NCBI GenBank assembly: GCA_007449985.2 | Contig: VIIQ02000087.1 | Span: 124,001 to 188,000, forward strand | Source: Desmodesmus armatus | Lineage: Eukaryota > Chlorophyta > Chlorophyceae > Sphaeropleales > Scenedesmaceae | Direction: 5' to 3' | DNA length: 64,000 nucleotides | In this document: one piece after another, positions 28,303-41,292 of the stretch | Position numbering within the stretch: position 1 is the first letter of the stretch | Layout of the letters: each line of letters starts with the position of its first letter | Made by a program: the position numbers and the translations under genes | Notes under the pieces: model-generated | Seen by the model: the letters and a program-made list of their open reading frames with translations, nothing else | Told to the model about the DNA's origin: nothing | Database searches by the model: none

Positions 28303-28374
28303 GCAGCAGCAGCGACAGCGGCAGTGGCAGCAGCAGTAGCGGCAGCAGCAGCGGCAGCAGCAGCAGCAGCAGCA

Positions 28375-28404
<30 letters not shown>
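28303..28404. repeat. CAG/CGG-type trinucleotide-rich tract
   Basis: Imperfect AGCAGC and GCGGCAGCAG units run from about 28303 to 28404. They lie just upstream of exon 2 in the transcribed direction of gene B, so inside its intron 1. Confidence 0.8.
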
Positions 28405-28406
<2 letters not shown>

Positions 28407-28640
28407 GGTAGCACTGGCAGTGAGACAGCCGCCAGGCCCACACCACAAAGGGCCGCACTGCGGATGTCCGACATCCGGCATGTAGACTGCAAGGGCTACA
28501 GGGGCTGCAGGATGTTGCATCCACTCGCTGTCCAGAGGAGGCCAATGCGTGAGACATACACACATGTTGCACCTAGCGCTATTCACGCATGAAACGGGAT
28601 TGCCAATGCGAAAGAACCATCTCTGCATGCAACACCATCA

Positions 28641-31600
28641 TTCAGTTACAGTTACAGTAATTGGCTCAGCAAAAGCTGAGCAACCCACAAGGGAGCCAGA
28701 GGCTCATGGGGGAACAGAAACAAACCCATCACTCGCCAAAATGTGATCAAGAAGATCGAAAACATCGTCACCATCATCTCCTTCGCTGCAATCCACAAAT
28801 TCGTCAGAACTGTCAATGGGATCGCCAAACACAACGTCATCGGGAGGATCATCCTGAGCACGACGCTCGCATGCATTGATAAAGGACGCCACCCAGCGTG
28901 GATCTTGTGCCATAAACTGTCGCATTGCATCCGTAGGAAGGGCTGCTGGAGAAATGTGTGACCACCCACCAAATGCTTCAAACAACTCAGCATGCAACTG
29001 GCGAGGCACCTCCTGACCACCACATTCAAAAACCACATGAAACTCATCACCAACTCCCTCACCACATAGCTGACATATACGTTGTTCTCTGGGACATCGC
29101 GACCAGCGGCCAGTGGCAACTTCAAAGCTGTGTGCCCCTAGCCGGAAAGCTGATAGCGACCTAACATGCTGGGCGGGAATGCCTGCAGTGTTAGCAACAT
29201 AACCAGGGACCTCCGACACACAGCCGCTGCTGTAGCTCTCACGAACAGGCTCGGTGGCAAACCACTGCTCATAAGTGCTCATAGACACTGCGCCAGAGGG
29301 AGCCGCACGAGGGTCAACTGGGGCCTCTGCAAACCCCTTGCACCACCACTCATCGAAGGCCGACATCACCTCACAAACCGGCAGCCTCACCCAATCAGCA
29401 CCAGCGTGCAAACCCTCCGGTGGCAAGGCATAGCCAATACGACGCAGAAAGGACTCCAACCCCACACACCACAGCTGCTTGGGGCGGTACTGCATGGATG
29501 CATTCTCGCGCATAGCAACACTCAGAGGGTCCGTAGATGGCAGATCAGCCGCCCGGTTCCACAGCTGCACACAGGAGCGCAGCCAGGCCCGTGCAGGTGG
29601 CCGCACCCCAAACTCACGCAATAGGAGTTCCCGCCTAGTGCTCCTTCGCAGGTTACCACCCAAGCGACGCAAAAAGACCAGCAGGGGTCGGTGCAGTGCC
29701 AAGTCCATGCATTTGGCAGGGTGTGAACATGTCTTAAGGACTGACGGGCCCCAAACCTCGCTGCAGTAGGACAAAATCGGAGACACCAGGGACTCGAACA
29801 AAGACACTCGTAGCTGTAGGGTGGGCATCTGCATAGACTTGCACCTAGATAGCATGCACCACATGGCCCGCATGGCAGCAGCAGACAAGGCAGATGTACA
29901 GGCTGACACCCCTGCCGTCTGATGGAAAACAATACCAAGGTAACGGAACTCAGGAACAACGGGAATCTGGGCCCCATCCAGCACCCAACCATCACGGGGA
30001 ATATGAGTGCCGGCCTGTGGCTTGCGCTTCCCAAACACCACCACAGCTGACTTGGCCACATTGACAAACAGAGAGTTGGCATCACAAAACACCTGTAGGG
30101 CATCCAACAGAGTCTGCAGGTCCTCCGGGCTAGAGGCCAGCAGCGTGAGATCATCCGCATACAAAAGCACCCGCAACAGGCTCTCGCCCAAACGCACCCC
30201 ACACTGCGGGGCATGCTCCTGCAACCAGGCCTCCACCCTGTCGATAAACAACCCAAATAGCAGAGGGGACAAGGGTCACCCTGCTTGACCCCAATGCAGC
30301 TGTCCACTGCTGGCCCCCGTTCCCGCCCACTCTTCACCACCATAGGAGTAGACCAGTACATGCTGACCAGACAAGAGAGCATGCTCCCATGTGCCCCCAG
30401 ATCTGCCAAACACTGCATCAGCAAATCCCGCCGGACAAGGTCGTATGCCTTCCTGAAATCAATGAAGCATGCATAAAGCCGATCGGACCTCTGACACCTG
30501 TCCACCAAGTGCTTAGGACAAACACATGATTGTTGGTGCATTTACCATCCCTGAACCCTGCCTGGCCTGCAGCCCGGTACCCTTGCTCTTCAGCCCAGGC
30601 ATCCAAGCGTGTGTGCAGCACTAAGCTGAATAGCTTGCCAAAGACAGACCCCACCGCAATGCCCCGGTAGTTGTCCAGCAGAGAGAAATCACCCTTTTTG
30701 AACACAGCCGACAAGAAGCAAGCACCCCAACAGGTTGGAACCGCGCCTTGCTGGAAAGCACAGTGGAAATGGACCACAGGTCATGAAGGAGGGACCCTTC
30801 AGTCAGGTCATAGACATGCTTACGCACCCATTTACCATCTGGGAGCTCTACATGCTGGACTGAGAAAACCTGCCGGATCAGCTCACCCCTGATCCCATCA
30901 GGGCCTGCCATCCGCCCCAGCTTGAGCTTGCGCACAGCGTGCTCTACTTCCTCAACAGACAACTCACGGTTGAGCACCTCAGCAGCACCAACAGCAGACG
31001 GGGAGGCAGAACTGGCAGCACACACCCGGTCAACACAGTCTGCAGCAGACGCAAACTTATCTTGCAGGGAAACGCCCTCCACCTGATACAGAGACTGCCA
31101 ATGCTGGGCCAATGCATCCACAGAGTGCACACCCTCAGCCGCCCTACTACCGCGGTACTGGGACCAAAACCGGCGAGGGTTATGCTTGATATCCCGGACC
31201 CACTCACGCTCAGCCTTTTGTGCTGCCAGCCGCTGCACTGTGCGCTTCTTTGCATTAAACCGATTGCGAGCAGCAGTAGCTGCATGGGAGTCCCCAGACC
31301 TCAGCGCTGCTTGCAAAGCAGCATGCTCATGCTTGCACTGCCGGAACCACCACTTCCTAGGCCGGCCATTCCGCAGGGTGCCCCCTGGGGAGCCGTCCCC
31401 AAAGATCTCTCGCGCAGCATCCAACAACACACAACCCCACAAGTCTGAGGCCTCACCCACAGACAACATGCCCTGCTGCAAGGCCAACATCACCTCCCCA
31501 CGCTTCTGAGCATACTCAGACGCGGCCAACAGCACACGATAGTCCTCACGGCGGGACTCGTCCCACTTCACAAACAGCTGGGCCGCCTCTCGGCGAGCCT

Positions 31601-32045
31601 GCCTTGCCCTGCACAGCTTTGGCACACTGACAGTGCACACCAGCACATTGTGGTCCGATGTGGCGACCACCTGCTCATCAGCTACCACTCGGAGCGATTG
31701 CACCCTGGGAAACAGGAAGCTGAGACCATAGCATAATCCAGCACACCACCACCACCCCGTCCCTGACGCAGACCATACGGCCGAAAGGTTGCCCCTCCTA
31801 TCTCGTCACCTGAGGCACGGCCATTCAGCAGGAGGCACTTAGTATCAGTGCACAACTCTATCAGCAGGCGACCACTCTGGTTCACAGGGCTGGTGTCAGA
31901 GTTGTGCCTAGCAGGCACCGCCGCAGGCTGGTCACCAGGAGACCCCAGATCGTCCAAGACTGCATCACAACCCAAAGACCGGTCGTCCAGCTCACCCGTG
32001 TGCGCATTCATGTCCCCAAGAACACAAACTTCAGACATTCACCAA
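28641..32045 (-). mobile_element. Non-LTR retrotransposon (LINE), 5'-truncated and frameshifted
   Basis: Reading on the minus strand, it starts within the endonuclease domain: VCVLGDMNAHTG, LDYAMVS and TSDHNVLVCTV, the D-x-N and SDH catalytic signatures of APE-type LINE endonucleases. A basic linker follows. The reverse transcriptase shows LGRMAGPDGIRGELI, NYRGIAVGSVFGKLFS, FIDFRKAYDLV, GVKQGDPCPL and LLYADDLTLLA, which holds the catalytic YADD. Near the end is a zinc knuckle, CQLCGEGVGDEFHVVFEC. The ORF is broken by at least three frame shifts (about 31707, 30750-30620 and 30540-30270). The 3' end has a perfect hairpin (28664-28681, GCTCAGC/GCTGAGC) and a short (TAACTG)n tail. It lies in intron 1 of F-box gene B in the same orientation. 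Confidence 0.88.
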
Positions 32046-34420
32046 ACCATCTTCAGTCACCAAACCATCAGTTCTCAGCAAATCTAGGTGGGCACACACA
32101 CTCATGTGCCATCACACACGCACACGACATGTGCTGGCCATGCGTGAACCTGCTGATACAGACAAGTTGCACGCACCTTTGCCAATGTCTAGCCGCTCCA
32201 CCTTGTAGCAGCAGCGCACCATCTCCTCAACAACATCCAAACCACACAACAGGCCCATTGTTGCCCGCAGCTCCTTGAGCTCAGGCAGCACCTTTAAGGG
32301 CCTGCCGGCAGGCCTCCTGTCAGGAACATGTGGCGGCACTGCTCCTGCCTGACCAGCCCCCCATCAATGATCAGGCAGGTGAGCTGCCTGGAGGCTGTGA
32401 GAGCCGCAATGTCTGCTGCTGTAGGGACGGCTGCAAGCTGCTCAGGTGTCTGTGGCAGCTCCAGGTGCTGCAGCTGTGTCAGCCCACTGAGCACTGCAAG
32501 GCCCAAACCCTGTGTGTTTTCGCTATCCTCGTTCACATCATCCTGCCCTGCCCGCTCCCCCACTGCCTCTGCCAACAACGGAGTCCTCAGCACTGCTAGG
32601 TGCTGCAGGCTGCTCATGTCCCGCAGCAGCACAGCACTGAACCCAGCTGCACGGTCCACCTCTAGCCACCGCAGCGCAGTGAGCGCCGCTATAGCTGGGG
32701 TGCTGGCAAGAGACAACTCCACCGGGGATGGTAGGGAGGGGCCATATTCCATGTAGTCCAGGCCCCAACACATCGAGCTGGACGTTTCCCCACCCACCCA
32801 CAGCTTGGTGAGGGACACTGGCAGGGCTGCAAAACCTGCAGCTGTGTATGACCCACCCTCTACCCGCAGCTCCTGCAAGTGGGTCAGGGCCCCCACTGAC
32901 CCCAGCACAGCGTCCTGGGCACAGCCGCGCGCCAACTGCAAGTGGGTAAGGTGTAGCAGGCCGGACAACACTGGACTGCTGTGCTGTGTCCTTTGGCTGC
33001 GGCAAAGCGACAGGTGCTGCAGGTTGGTGAAGGGCAGTGTGCTGAGTCCAACTGCACAGTTCCACAGCCTTAGGCTGGTGATGGCAGACAGCTCAGGCGG
33101 CAAGTCTGTGCCTGCCAGCTGTGTGATAGAGTTGCGCTGCACGGCCACTGCAACACACTCCAGGTCTAGGGAGCGCAATGTAGCAAGCTGCTCCACAGGG
33201 AGCTTGAGGGTAGGTAATACTGTGCGGAAGGGATCGTCTCTCACTGTCAGGCTGTCGACGGCTGCTGCAGCAGCGTGTGCTTGCAGCCAGCCTGACAGAG
33301 CTGTGATGCCTTGGCAATGTACGCTGATGCTGTTGGTGGCCATCACTGCTGCTGTGCGCCATGCTGAGCACACCCTGGCCATGCTGCCCAGCCGTTCTGC
33401 AGGCTCCAGACGGGCCAGCACCAGGGCCAGCAGCTGTGGAGGTAAACCGCAGGAGTTTCTGGGGGCCTGCACAACACATAAGTGGAATCTGTGAGTGCTT
33501 CTGCCAATCATGGTGATTTAAGGGAATTCAAGGCCCCAGACTTGATTAACGAGCATGTGCTTATGAGTGGGCACGGGTGTCATACAAGAGGGCAGCTGAA
33601 GAGCAGCAGCTACAGCAAAGGGACTGGTGTGTGCATTGCAAGGTGCTGAGCAGGCCCTGAGCTTACTGAAGGGTGAGATGAACATGATGTGTGCATCAGG
33701 TCCACCACAGCGTGTGCTGAGGCGTTCAGTGTTGCTGGAGGTAAAAGCACTGACAGTGGTGCCTGCCACTAGTGGCAGTAGGTGCAGACACGGTCACCGA
33801 TGTATGAGGGTGTAGCAGCAGGCACGAAATTTGACTGAATACAGTGAAAGATTCAGGCATGGATGATCAACGTTCCCAGCAGCACCCGGGAGTTAGTAAC
33901 TGCCGTTATGTTGTAGAGTCGCCGTATGAGTGAGCAACAAGCTTGCTATTGTTGATATAGCCTACCAACGGGTAAGCCTGAGTTGTGTTCTGTTTCCTTG
34001 CCACTGCGGAGAGCTGACACCGAAATGGCCTGCAAGCACGCACTGCTGGTCCCGCAGGCCCCAAAGTGCAGGTTGAGGCTGCCAGTGAGATCATCAACTA
34101 ACCAACTACCTATATTTTCACTTGTACCCCCCAAAAGCACTGTAATACAGTCCTCACCCACTTGGACGTCCATGTGTCAACACCAGCCTGGCACTGTACC
34201 TGCCAGCCTTGCATGCATGCTGCGCAGTAGGCAGTACGCACTGCTGCTGTGCAGCAGCCACTGCAGCTGCCACCGCTGCGAGCGCAGAATGGCAGGCAGT
34301 GTCACACAGCTTTACAACTGCCGCCCTGTGCAGTGATGATGAAAGCTTGGCAGCTGCTGGGCCCCCATCGCTGCTGACTGACAACAACCGGAGCACAATC
34401 GGCGGCCACCACTGCAACAT
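31331..34420. repeat. Segmental duplication, copy 1 (about 3.1 kb)
   Basis: It matches 41753-about 44850 in direct orientation, at an offset of 10422 bases at the left edge, with only a few substitutions and single-base indels. It covers the 5' part of the LINE, exon 1 of F-box gene B and about 900 bases upstream. Indels seen: near 31707, 32310, 33523, 33740 and 33983. The left edge falls inside the LINE; the right edge abuts a broken NOT1 exon. Confidence 0.92.
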
Positions 34421-34428
34421 GACATGAC

Positions 34429-37400
34429 CTTCAACATGACAACGAGACGCTCGACACAGCTGAGCGCAAGCGCAGCGATGCCGTGGCGCCCAACGAAGCG
34501 CTGACCGATAAGGTGAGAAGCAGTGACAGCATGGCGCAGGAGCAGGTCCCCCAAGTCCGCAAATTTGGTGGTCGTTGATCTGTTGTTTTCTTGCTGTTGT
34601 TGGGCTGCTGACTTTACCCCTGTTGGCTTTCTTGTGTGTGAAGATGCACTGTGTGGCAGGGGGGGACGCATATTGTGGCAATTGCATGTTGCAGGCAGGC
34701 ACTTGGCTTGTGTTCCATGGCGCCCATTGTGCTTCGACACATTCGCTCTCTTCCTCACTGCTTGGCTCCTGTGACTGTCGCTGCGTGTGGTTCACAGGTG
34801 AGCTTCTTCATGAACAACTTGACGGTGGACAACATGCCCCAAAAGAGCAAGGAGTTGGGCCATGTCATCATCCCCAAGTACATCGAGTGGTTCTCCAACT
34901 ACCTGGTCGTCAGGCGTGCAGCACAGGTAATTTGGGGAACTACTCCACTGGTCAAGTCTGGGTGCTGGCTGTGTGTGCAACCCAGCTTGCATGTGTGCAC
35001 CCTCGAACCTTTCTCAAGCCGATTGTGGGATGCACTGCTTTTGGTGGACTGCACGTTGCCTGAGACTCTCTCTATTGGATGGCTGTCTGTGCCAGTCACG
35101 AGGTGTTGCTGAGCTGTTCCTGTTCCAGTCTTGTTGTTGTTGATCGCCTGTGGTGCGTACTCGGTACTGCTGCAGGAGCCCAACCACCACAAGACGTATG
35201 TGTTCCTGCTGGAGACACTGGGCAACAAGGAGCTGTCCAAGCTGGTGCTCAAAACCACCTACTACTACTGCAGGTAGGGGCAACAGTCGCAGTTTTCCTC
35301 TCTGCAGTCGGTCAGCATGAGCCCTCTCTGCAATTCAGTCAGCATGAGCCCCAGGCTGTGTTTGATGATCCTGTGTTCAAGCCTATTTGAGGCGCTGTGT
35401 CTCAAGGCTCTGGTCACACTGTGCCGGTTGTGGTCATGCCATCACCGGCGTGATACCCTCCACCTGCACCGCAGTTCTGTTGGTTCTGTATTGTGGTCTC
35501 ACACTGTCTCTGCTCACACTGCCTCACTTTTTGCCTGCCGCGCACTCTGTGATTGCTGTGCAGGGCTCTGCTCGAGTCTGACCGTGCCATCACCCAGACC
35601 AACGAGCGCACGCTGATCAAGCAGCTGGGCATGTGGCTGGGCCTGCTCACTTTTGCCAAGAACAAGCCGGTGCTGGCCAGGGACATGGACCTCAAGAGCC
35701 TCATACAGGACGCCTACACGCGCGGCCGCATGATCGCGGTGCTGCCCTTTGTGGAGAAGGTGCTCGCAGGCTGCAAGGACACCAAGGTGGGTGCTGCAGA
35801 CGGGTACATACACACAGCAGCTGCTCTGTTGCTGCGCCGTCAGTGGGGCCACACTTGCATGCGTGGTGTTCCCTTCCTGCTGCTTGCTTGATGTGGCTTC
35901 AACTAATCTGTATGTAGGCAATGCCAGCAGAAGCCTTTTGCCAAGGTGGTGCGGGCCAGGAGTCAGCCTGGCGTTAGGGGCTGGAAGTTCTATATTATCA
36001 TCTTTACTTCAAAGCAGAGACTCCGTCACCGCCTGCGTTTCCTGCCGTCCTGTTGCTGGTGCTGTGCAGGTGTTCAAGCACACCAACCCCATGATTGCGG
36101 GCATCCTGTCCCTCATGGCTGAGATCCACGCCATGCCGCGCCTCAAGCTCAACATCTCCTTCGTCATAGAGATGACCTTCAAGACCTTTGAGGTCTCACT
36201 CAATGACGTCTGCCCCAGCACCGCCCTGCGGGACCTGCCGCGCGTGCAGCTGCACAACCCTGACTTCAGCGCGCTGCCAGAGGCACCCAAGGCGCCCACA
36301 GGAGCAGCCCTGCACGCACCACTGGTCCCGCCAGGCGCACCCCCCGCCCTTACCCCGCCGCCGTCACTGGCGGCGGCAGCAGGAGCAGCAGGGGCAGCAG
36401 CAGCGGGTGCGGCCGGCGCCGCAGCAGCAGGGTCTGCAGCCGCTGCAGCAGCGCCGCCAGGCACACCCCCTCAGGCAGGGGCTGCAGCAGCTGCTGCCAC
36501 ACCGGAGGCCGGCAAGGCCCCTGCCCCATCGCCAGCAGCGCAGCAGGGCATGGCAGGCGCCGTGGGCGCAGGAGCAGGACAAGCACCTGCGGCAGCTGCT
36601 TCTGCAGAGCCTGGGCTGCTCACCAAGCTGCACATGTACGTGCAGATCAGCCCGCAGCTTGGCCCGCTTGCCGAGCGGCTGCAGCTCAAGCGGCTGGTGC
36701 CGGTGGCTGTGGACCGCGCCATGTGTGACATCATCACCCCGGTGGTTGAGCGCAGCGTCACCATCGCCTGCATGACCACGTACGAGCTGGTGACGAAGGA
36801 TTATGCAACGGATCCGGATGAGTCACGTCTGCGGCAGGCCGCGCACCTGATGGTGTCTAGCCTGGCGGGCAGCTTGGCGCTGGTGACCTGCAAGGAGCCG
36901 CTGAGGGTCAGCCTGAGCAACCAGCTGCGCAGCATGTTGCAGCAGCTGGAGCCTAACACCCTGGAGCAGGCCGTGCAGGTGGGTGTGGGGTGTGCCTGGG
37001 CAGTGCTGCTGTGTGTGCATGAGCTGCATACAATAGTACATGCCATGGTGACCGGTCGAGATGATGACAGGGTGGGAGTGCTGCGTGTATTGCCAAAGCG
37101 GGTGCAGTATGGTTATGTTTGCGAGTGTGTGTTCAGTTCTTTAGAAGCTAGCTGGTGATGATGAACACACCAGCATGTCATGAAGTGTGGGCGTCGTTAT
37201 CTGCTGTGGCACTGTTGCTGACATGTATGCCCCTGCCTGCTTCCTGCTTTGCACCTTGTCAGCTGCTTGTGAACGACAACCTGGACCTGGGCTGCACCAT
37301 CATCGAGCGTGCAGCCACAGACAAGGCCGTGCGCGACATCGACAAGTCCCTGGCAGCCCAGTACGAGGCCCGCGTGAACGCCCGCCGCAACGGCGTGGAC

Positions 37401-40400
37401 TTCTACAAGCACTCCATGATGCAGCAGCAGCAGCAGGGGCCCTTCCCGGCCGGCCTACCAGAGTCCCTCATGCCCAAGCCGGGCAACATGGCACAGCAGC
37501 GCGTGTATGAGGACTTTGGGCGGCTGCCACGGGGTCAGCCCCTGCAGGCACGGGGCTACGGGGAGGGTGGTGTGCCACCAGGCAGCCCGCTGCAGGTGAG
37601 GGAGGGGTCATGGATGTGTGGTTGCCGTCATGTGAGTGATGGGGGTGCCAGATGTTGGACGTGTGCTGGCATTGAGTGGTGGGGGTGCTGGCTGTTGTGT
37701 GCATATGTTGTGGGTGTGATCAGCCAGACGTGAGCAGGTTGAAAGGGCATGTCGGGCGGCCTGCCTACCAGCAGCAGAGTGTCAGGTTCAAAATGAGCAG
37801 GGTTGGGTGCTGACTGTGTTGCAGGCTTGGTTTCTCCAGCGGCATTGCAGTGAGTTGTGGTGCTGCAAGAAAATCAATCATGCAGGACATGTGTGGTGCT
37901 GACTATGTGCTGCCCTGCCGATTATTTGTTGTTGTGCACCGCAGTCTGGCATGGACGGTGGTGCCGCAGGCGCAGGTGCAGCCGGTCCCGCCCTGCCAGA
38001 GGCAGCCAAGCCCATGGGTCCCCCGCTGCCTGAGGGCCAGCTGCATGGTGCTGCGCTCATTGAGGGCCTCATGAACTGGACCACACAGGTGGGTGTTGAT
38101 CACCAGCATGGGCATCTGTAAGGGGTGCTTGCATGCAGGGGGTTGGTAGCAGTGATCACATGCGGGAGGGGCTGGAAGTAGTTCTATGCACGAAGGGCTA
38201 GTAGCGATCAGCAGCAGTACCTTTGAGGAGCTGAGACAGTTCTTGGTCACCACAGCTTTGCAGGTTTTGGTTTGTTGATGCGTCCTTTTTGGTAGCGCGT
38301 AGAGGCCGTGCTTGGTGTGCAGTTGAGTTGCTGGATACTGGTGTGAGGATCATGGGTTCTTGTCGGCAAGGTGGCTCTGTGTATGCTGCTGTGCCTTCAG
38401 GTGGACGCAGTGGCATCCACCGTTGCCCAGCGCGATGCGAATGCCGCCTGGGACGCTGTGGCGAGCGAATTTGCGCCTGTGCTGGGGCAGTACAGGGAGA
38501 TGCAGGGCGGCAGCGAAGACGTCACGCTGTTCTGTGCCAAGCGTGTGATCAAGCGCACCTGGGAGGTGCAGTACCTCAACAAGGTGGGTGCTGCTGGTGC
38601 TGCTGAGCAGAGCTGCCCTGCTGTCTAGGAAGCAACCCGGCCCTGCTCATGTGGGCTGCAGTAGTTCTGCTGAAAGCATCGTGCACTCTTTTACGTCGGT
38701 TCGGAGCTTTCCTCTGCGTACGTGCCAGCTGCAGGGACATCGGCATCTGCACTGTCTGGCGCAGCCCCCTCGCTTTCACAACATATTACCCTGCTGTGGT
38801 GAGCAGCAGATTGCCGCCAGCACCTGACTGCTTCTGCCTGGATGCTTATACAACCTCTGTCGTGCAACTGTTCTGTGCCTGCAGGTCCACGCCGGCCTGC
38901 ATGCTGAGGCCCTCGGCATGTGCTCTGCAGCCCTGGGCGGCGCCGAGTCCCTGGGCGGGCGCCGCCTGCAGGCCGAGGTGACTGCCTTCTGGATGCAGCT
39001 CAACAGCGAGGCCAAGTTCAACCGGGACGTGGCGGATGCACTCATCCGCAAGGGGCTGTTCCTGCTGCCCGAGGTGGATGCCTACGTGGCCAAGATGCTG
39101 CTGCAGACACGCACGCAGGCCCTCGGGGACTTTGCAGTGCTGCTTGCACGCACTGTGCGCGACGGGCAGGCCGGCTATGCAGATGTGTCCATGTCGCTGG
39201 ACTTGCTGGGCAAGCTCAGCGCGGCTGCAGGCACGAACGAAGGCATCCTGCAGCTGCTCAGCGCAGCACGTGCCAGCAGCAGGCAGCGTGCGTCGTCGCG
39301 TGCAGGCCTGCCTGACCTGCCCGGTCTGAAGGACAAGGCAGACCCGCCAGGGTTCCAGCAGCAGGTGGCGCAGCTCTTTGAGGACTTTGCCCGGCGGGCG
39401 ATGGCCAACCCTGAGGAGAAGCACCATGCTGCCTTTGTGCAGCAGCTGCGTGCCACTGGCCTGCTCAACATGGATGAGGCCACAGACCGCATGCTGCGCA
39501 TCTTGGTCGAGCTGGCGGTCAACCACTGCCTGCAGGTGAGATTCAATACAAGCTGGGTGTGCTGGGTGTTGGGCGGCTATGTTGCATGGTGTGATGATCC
39601 CTGGTGTGTTGTGGGTGTTTCTGTCTGCTGTGTGCTGTTGAGTGCATGAACTCTTCTACAGGCTGCAGACACTCGGTGTGTTTGTTAGTCAAGCCCAGTG
39701 ACTGCATCATTGTCTGGTGTTGCAGTGACCGCATCAGGATGTTGGGCACTGAGCTGACTGACATGCCTGCCCAATCTGCCCTCTGCTTTGTGTTACAGAG
39801 TGAGGCCCCTGTCCCCCGTGCTGACGGCAGCCAAGGCCCAGGGCCCCTCAGCTTCCTCGCAATCGACCCCCTCGTGAAGCTGATCGTGTGCCTTGTCTCA
39901 GCACACGGCGGCGAGGCCTTCCTCAACCGCAGCCTCAGCATCACAGTCTGCCTCCTTCGCCGCGACGCGGAGGACAAGGCCGGCGCCTTCAACGCCCGGC
40001 CTTACCTGCGCCTGCTGCTAGGCCTTGCCAGCGAGCTCGCACCGGTGGAAGAGGCCGCAGCACTGGCAGTCACAGCCGCGGGCCAGGATAAGCTGCAGGA
40101 GCCGAGGAACCTGCGCTGCCTGGGGCTCGCGCTGCTCATGGTGCAGCCTGCGGCCGTGCCTGGGTTTGCGTATGGCTACCTGGAGATGATCAGCCACAGG
40201 GTGTTCATGCCCCGGCTGCTGATGGCCCCTGGTGCGGCGGGCTGGCCGCTGTACGAGGCGATGCTGGTGGGCCTGCTGCACTTCCTGGAGCCTGCGCTGC
40301 GGGCTGCGGAGCTTGCAGAGCCGCTGCGGCTGCTGTACAAGGGCACGCTGCGGCTGCTGCTGGTGCTGCTGCACGACTTCCCGGAGTTTCTGTGCGAGCA

Positions 40401-41292
40401 TCAGTTCAGGCTGTGCGAGGTAATCCCCACGCCCGCCATCCAGATGCGCAACCTCGTGCTGTCGGCCTTCCCTCGCAACATGCGCCTGCCGGACCCCTTC
40501 ACGCCTAACCTCAAGGTCGACCTGCTGCCGGAGATCTCACAGCCACCCCGCGGCATCCCACCTGCAGACAAGCTGCTCCGGCGGTCGGTTCGAGCCCTGG
40601 TCGACAGCATGCTGGCCAGCCTGGCGGCTCCAGCACAGCAGCAGCGGCCGGCAGGGCAGCAGCCGCCGGTCGCAGCCTTGCCTGCAGGCAGCATGCAGCA
40701 GCTGCTCGGCATGCTGCAGCAGCAGGCGCCAGAGGGTGGTGCCAACGCCGCCCAGCCGCTGCGGTACCACCTGCCGCTGCTGGCAGGGCTGGTGCTGTAT
40801 GTGGCGGCTGCTGGCCAGCCTGGCGCTCCCGTGCAGCCTGGCAGCCCCGCCCTGGAGCTGCTTGGGCGGCTCATTGCGGAGCTCGAGCCTCAGGGGCGCT
40901 ACCTGCTGCTCAACGCAGTGGCCAACCAGCTACGCTACCCCAACGCGCACACGCACTACTTCAGCTGTGTGCTGCTGGCGCTGTTCCAGGGGGCCTCCCG
41001 TGACCCGCAGGGTGAGGAGATCCGGGCGCAGATCACGCGGGTGCTGCTGGAGAGGCTCATCGTCAACCGGCCTCACCCCTGGGGCCTGCTGATCACCTTC
41101 ATCGAGCTGATCAAGAACCCGCGGTACAACTTCTGGGCGCACGGCTTCACGCGCTGCGCGCCAGAGATTGAGCGGCTGTTTGAGTCGGTGGCTCGCAGCT
41201 GCATGGGGCCCAACGCAGCGGCGGTGGCGGCAGCAGCAGCGGGTGGCAAGGTGCCAGGGGGTGAGGGTGGCGATGAGGGCGTCAAGGCCTGA
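34429..41292 (+). CDS. NOT1: NOT1, scaffold of the CCR4-NOT deadenylase complex (5'-truncated)
   Basis: Ten exons keep frame: 34429?-34512, 34798-34926, 35176-35273, 35564-35786, 36070-36978, 37263-37595, 37945-38088, 38401-38583, 38885-39535 and 39799-41292, about 1410 residues. NOT1 holds the CAF1/CCR4 deadenylases and the NOT modules that shorten mRNA tails. Seen: the MIF4G-like CAF1-binding region (VSFFMNNLTVDNMPQKSKEL, QLGMWLGLLTFAKNKPVL, AYTRGRMIAVLPFVEKVL, MAEIHAMPRLKLNISFVIEM). After an Ala/Pro-rich insert comes the CAF40-binding DUF3819 region (VVERSVTIACMTTYELVTKD, AAHLMVSSLAGSLALVTCKE). Last is the C-terminal NOT1 domain (FAYGYLEMISHRVFMP, LLHDFPEFLCEHQFRLCEVI, NAVANQLRYPNAHTHYFSCV, GFTRCAPEIERLFESV). 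About 1000 N-terminal residues expected for the family are missing. The first exon loses its 5' end at the duplication edge: no acceptor is present, and an in-frame TGA lies at 34420. Confidence 0.93.

Larger units (their letters stand above)
26274..33511 (-). pseudogene. F-box/LRR/coiled-coil gene B, split by a LINE and frameshifted
   Basis: Pieces in order on the minus strand. Exon 1 (33511-32177) has GLPPQLLALVLARLEPAERL and LRRs, with a one-base deletion near 32310 that is absent from the copy at 42.6-43.9 kb. Exon 2 (28294 to about 28060) has MPDEDLFEYVEG, CLIINMQGAECSDIVWRSL and HFGGIVSLVGC, cut short where paralogue C goes on. Exon 3 (26601-26274) has TPEGQPPDIWRRLPYEAL, a frame shift near 26455, and a coiled coil ending in KQNSIQQG. 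Acceptor and donor phases match paralogues C and D. Intron 1 carries the 3.4 kb LINE. About 1.3 kb of unrelated DNA (26710-28060) replaces the normal short intron 2. The locus cannot make the full family protein as it stands. Confidence 0.75.

Noticed and set aside
28303..28404. Poly-Ala/poly-Gln coding exon
   Set aside because: The CAG/CGG-rich tract lies in intron 1 of F-box gene B just before the acceptor at 28295-28296; the frames through it have no flanking conserved protein.
36350..36633. Antisense open frames within the NOT1 Ala/Pro-rich exon
   Set aside because: They mirror GC-rich Ala codons of the real exon and show no independent signals.
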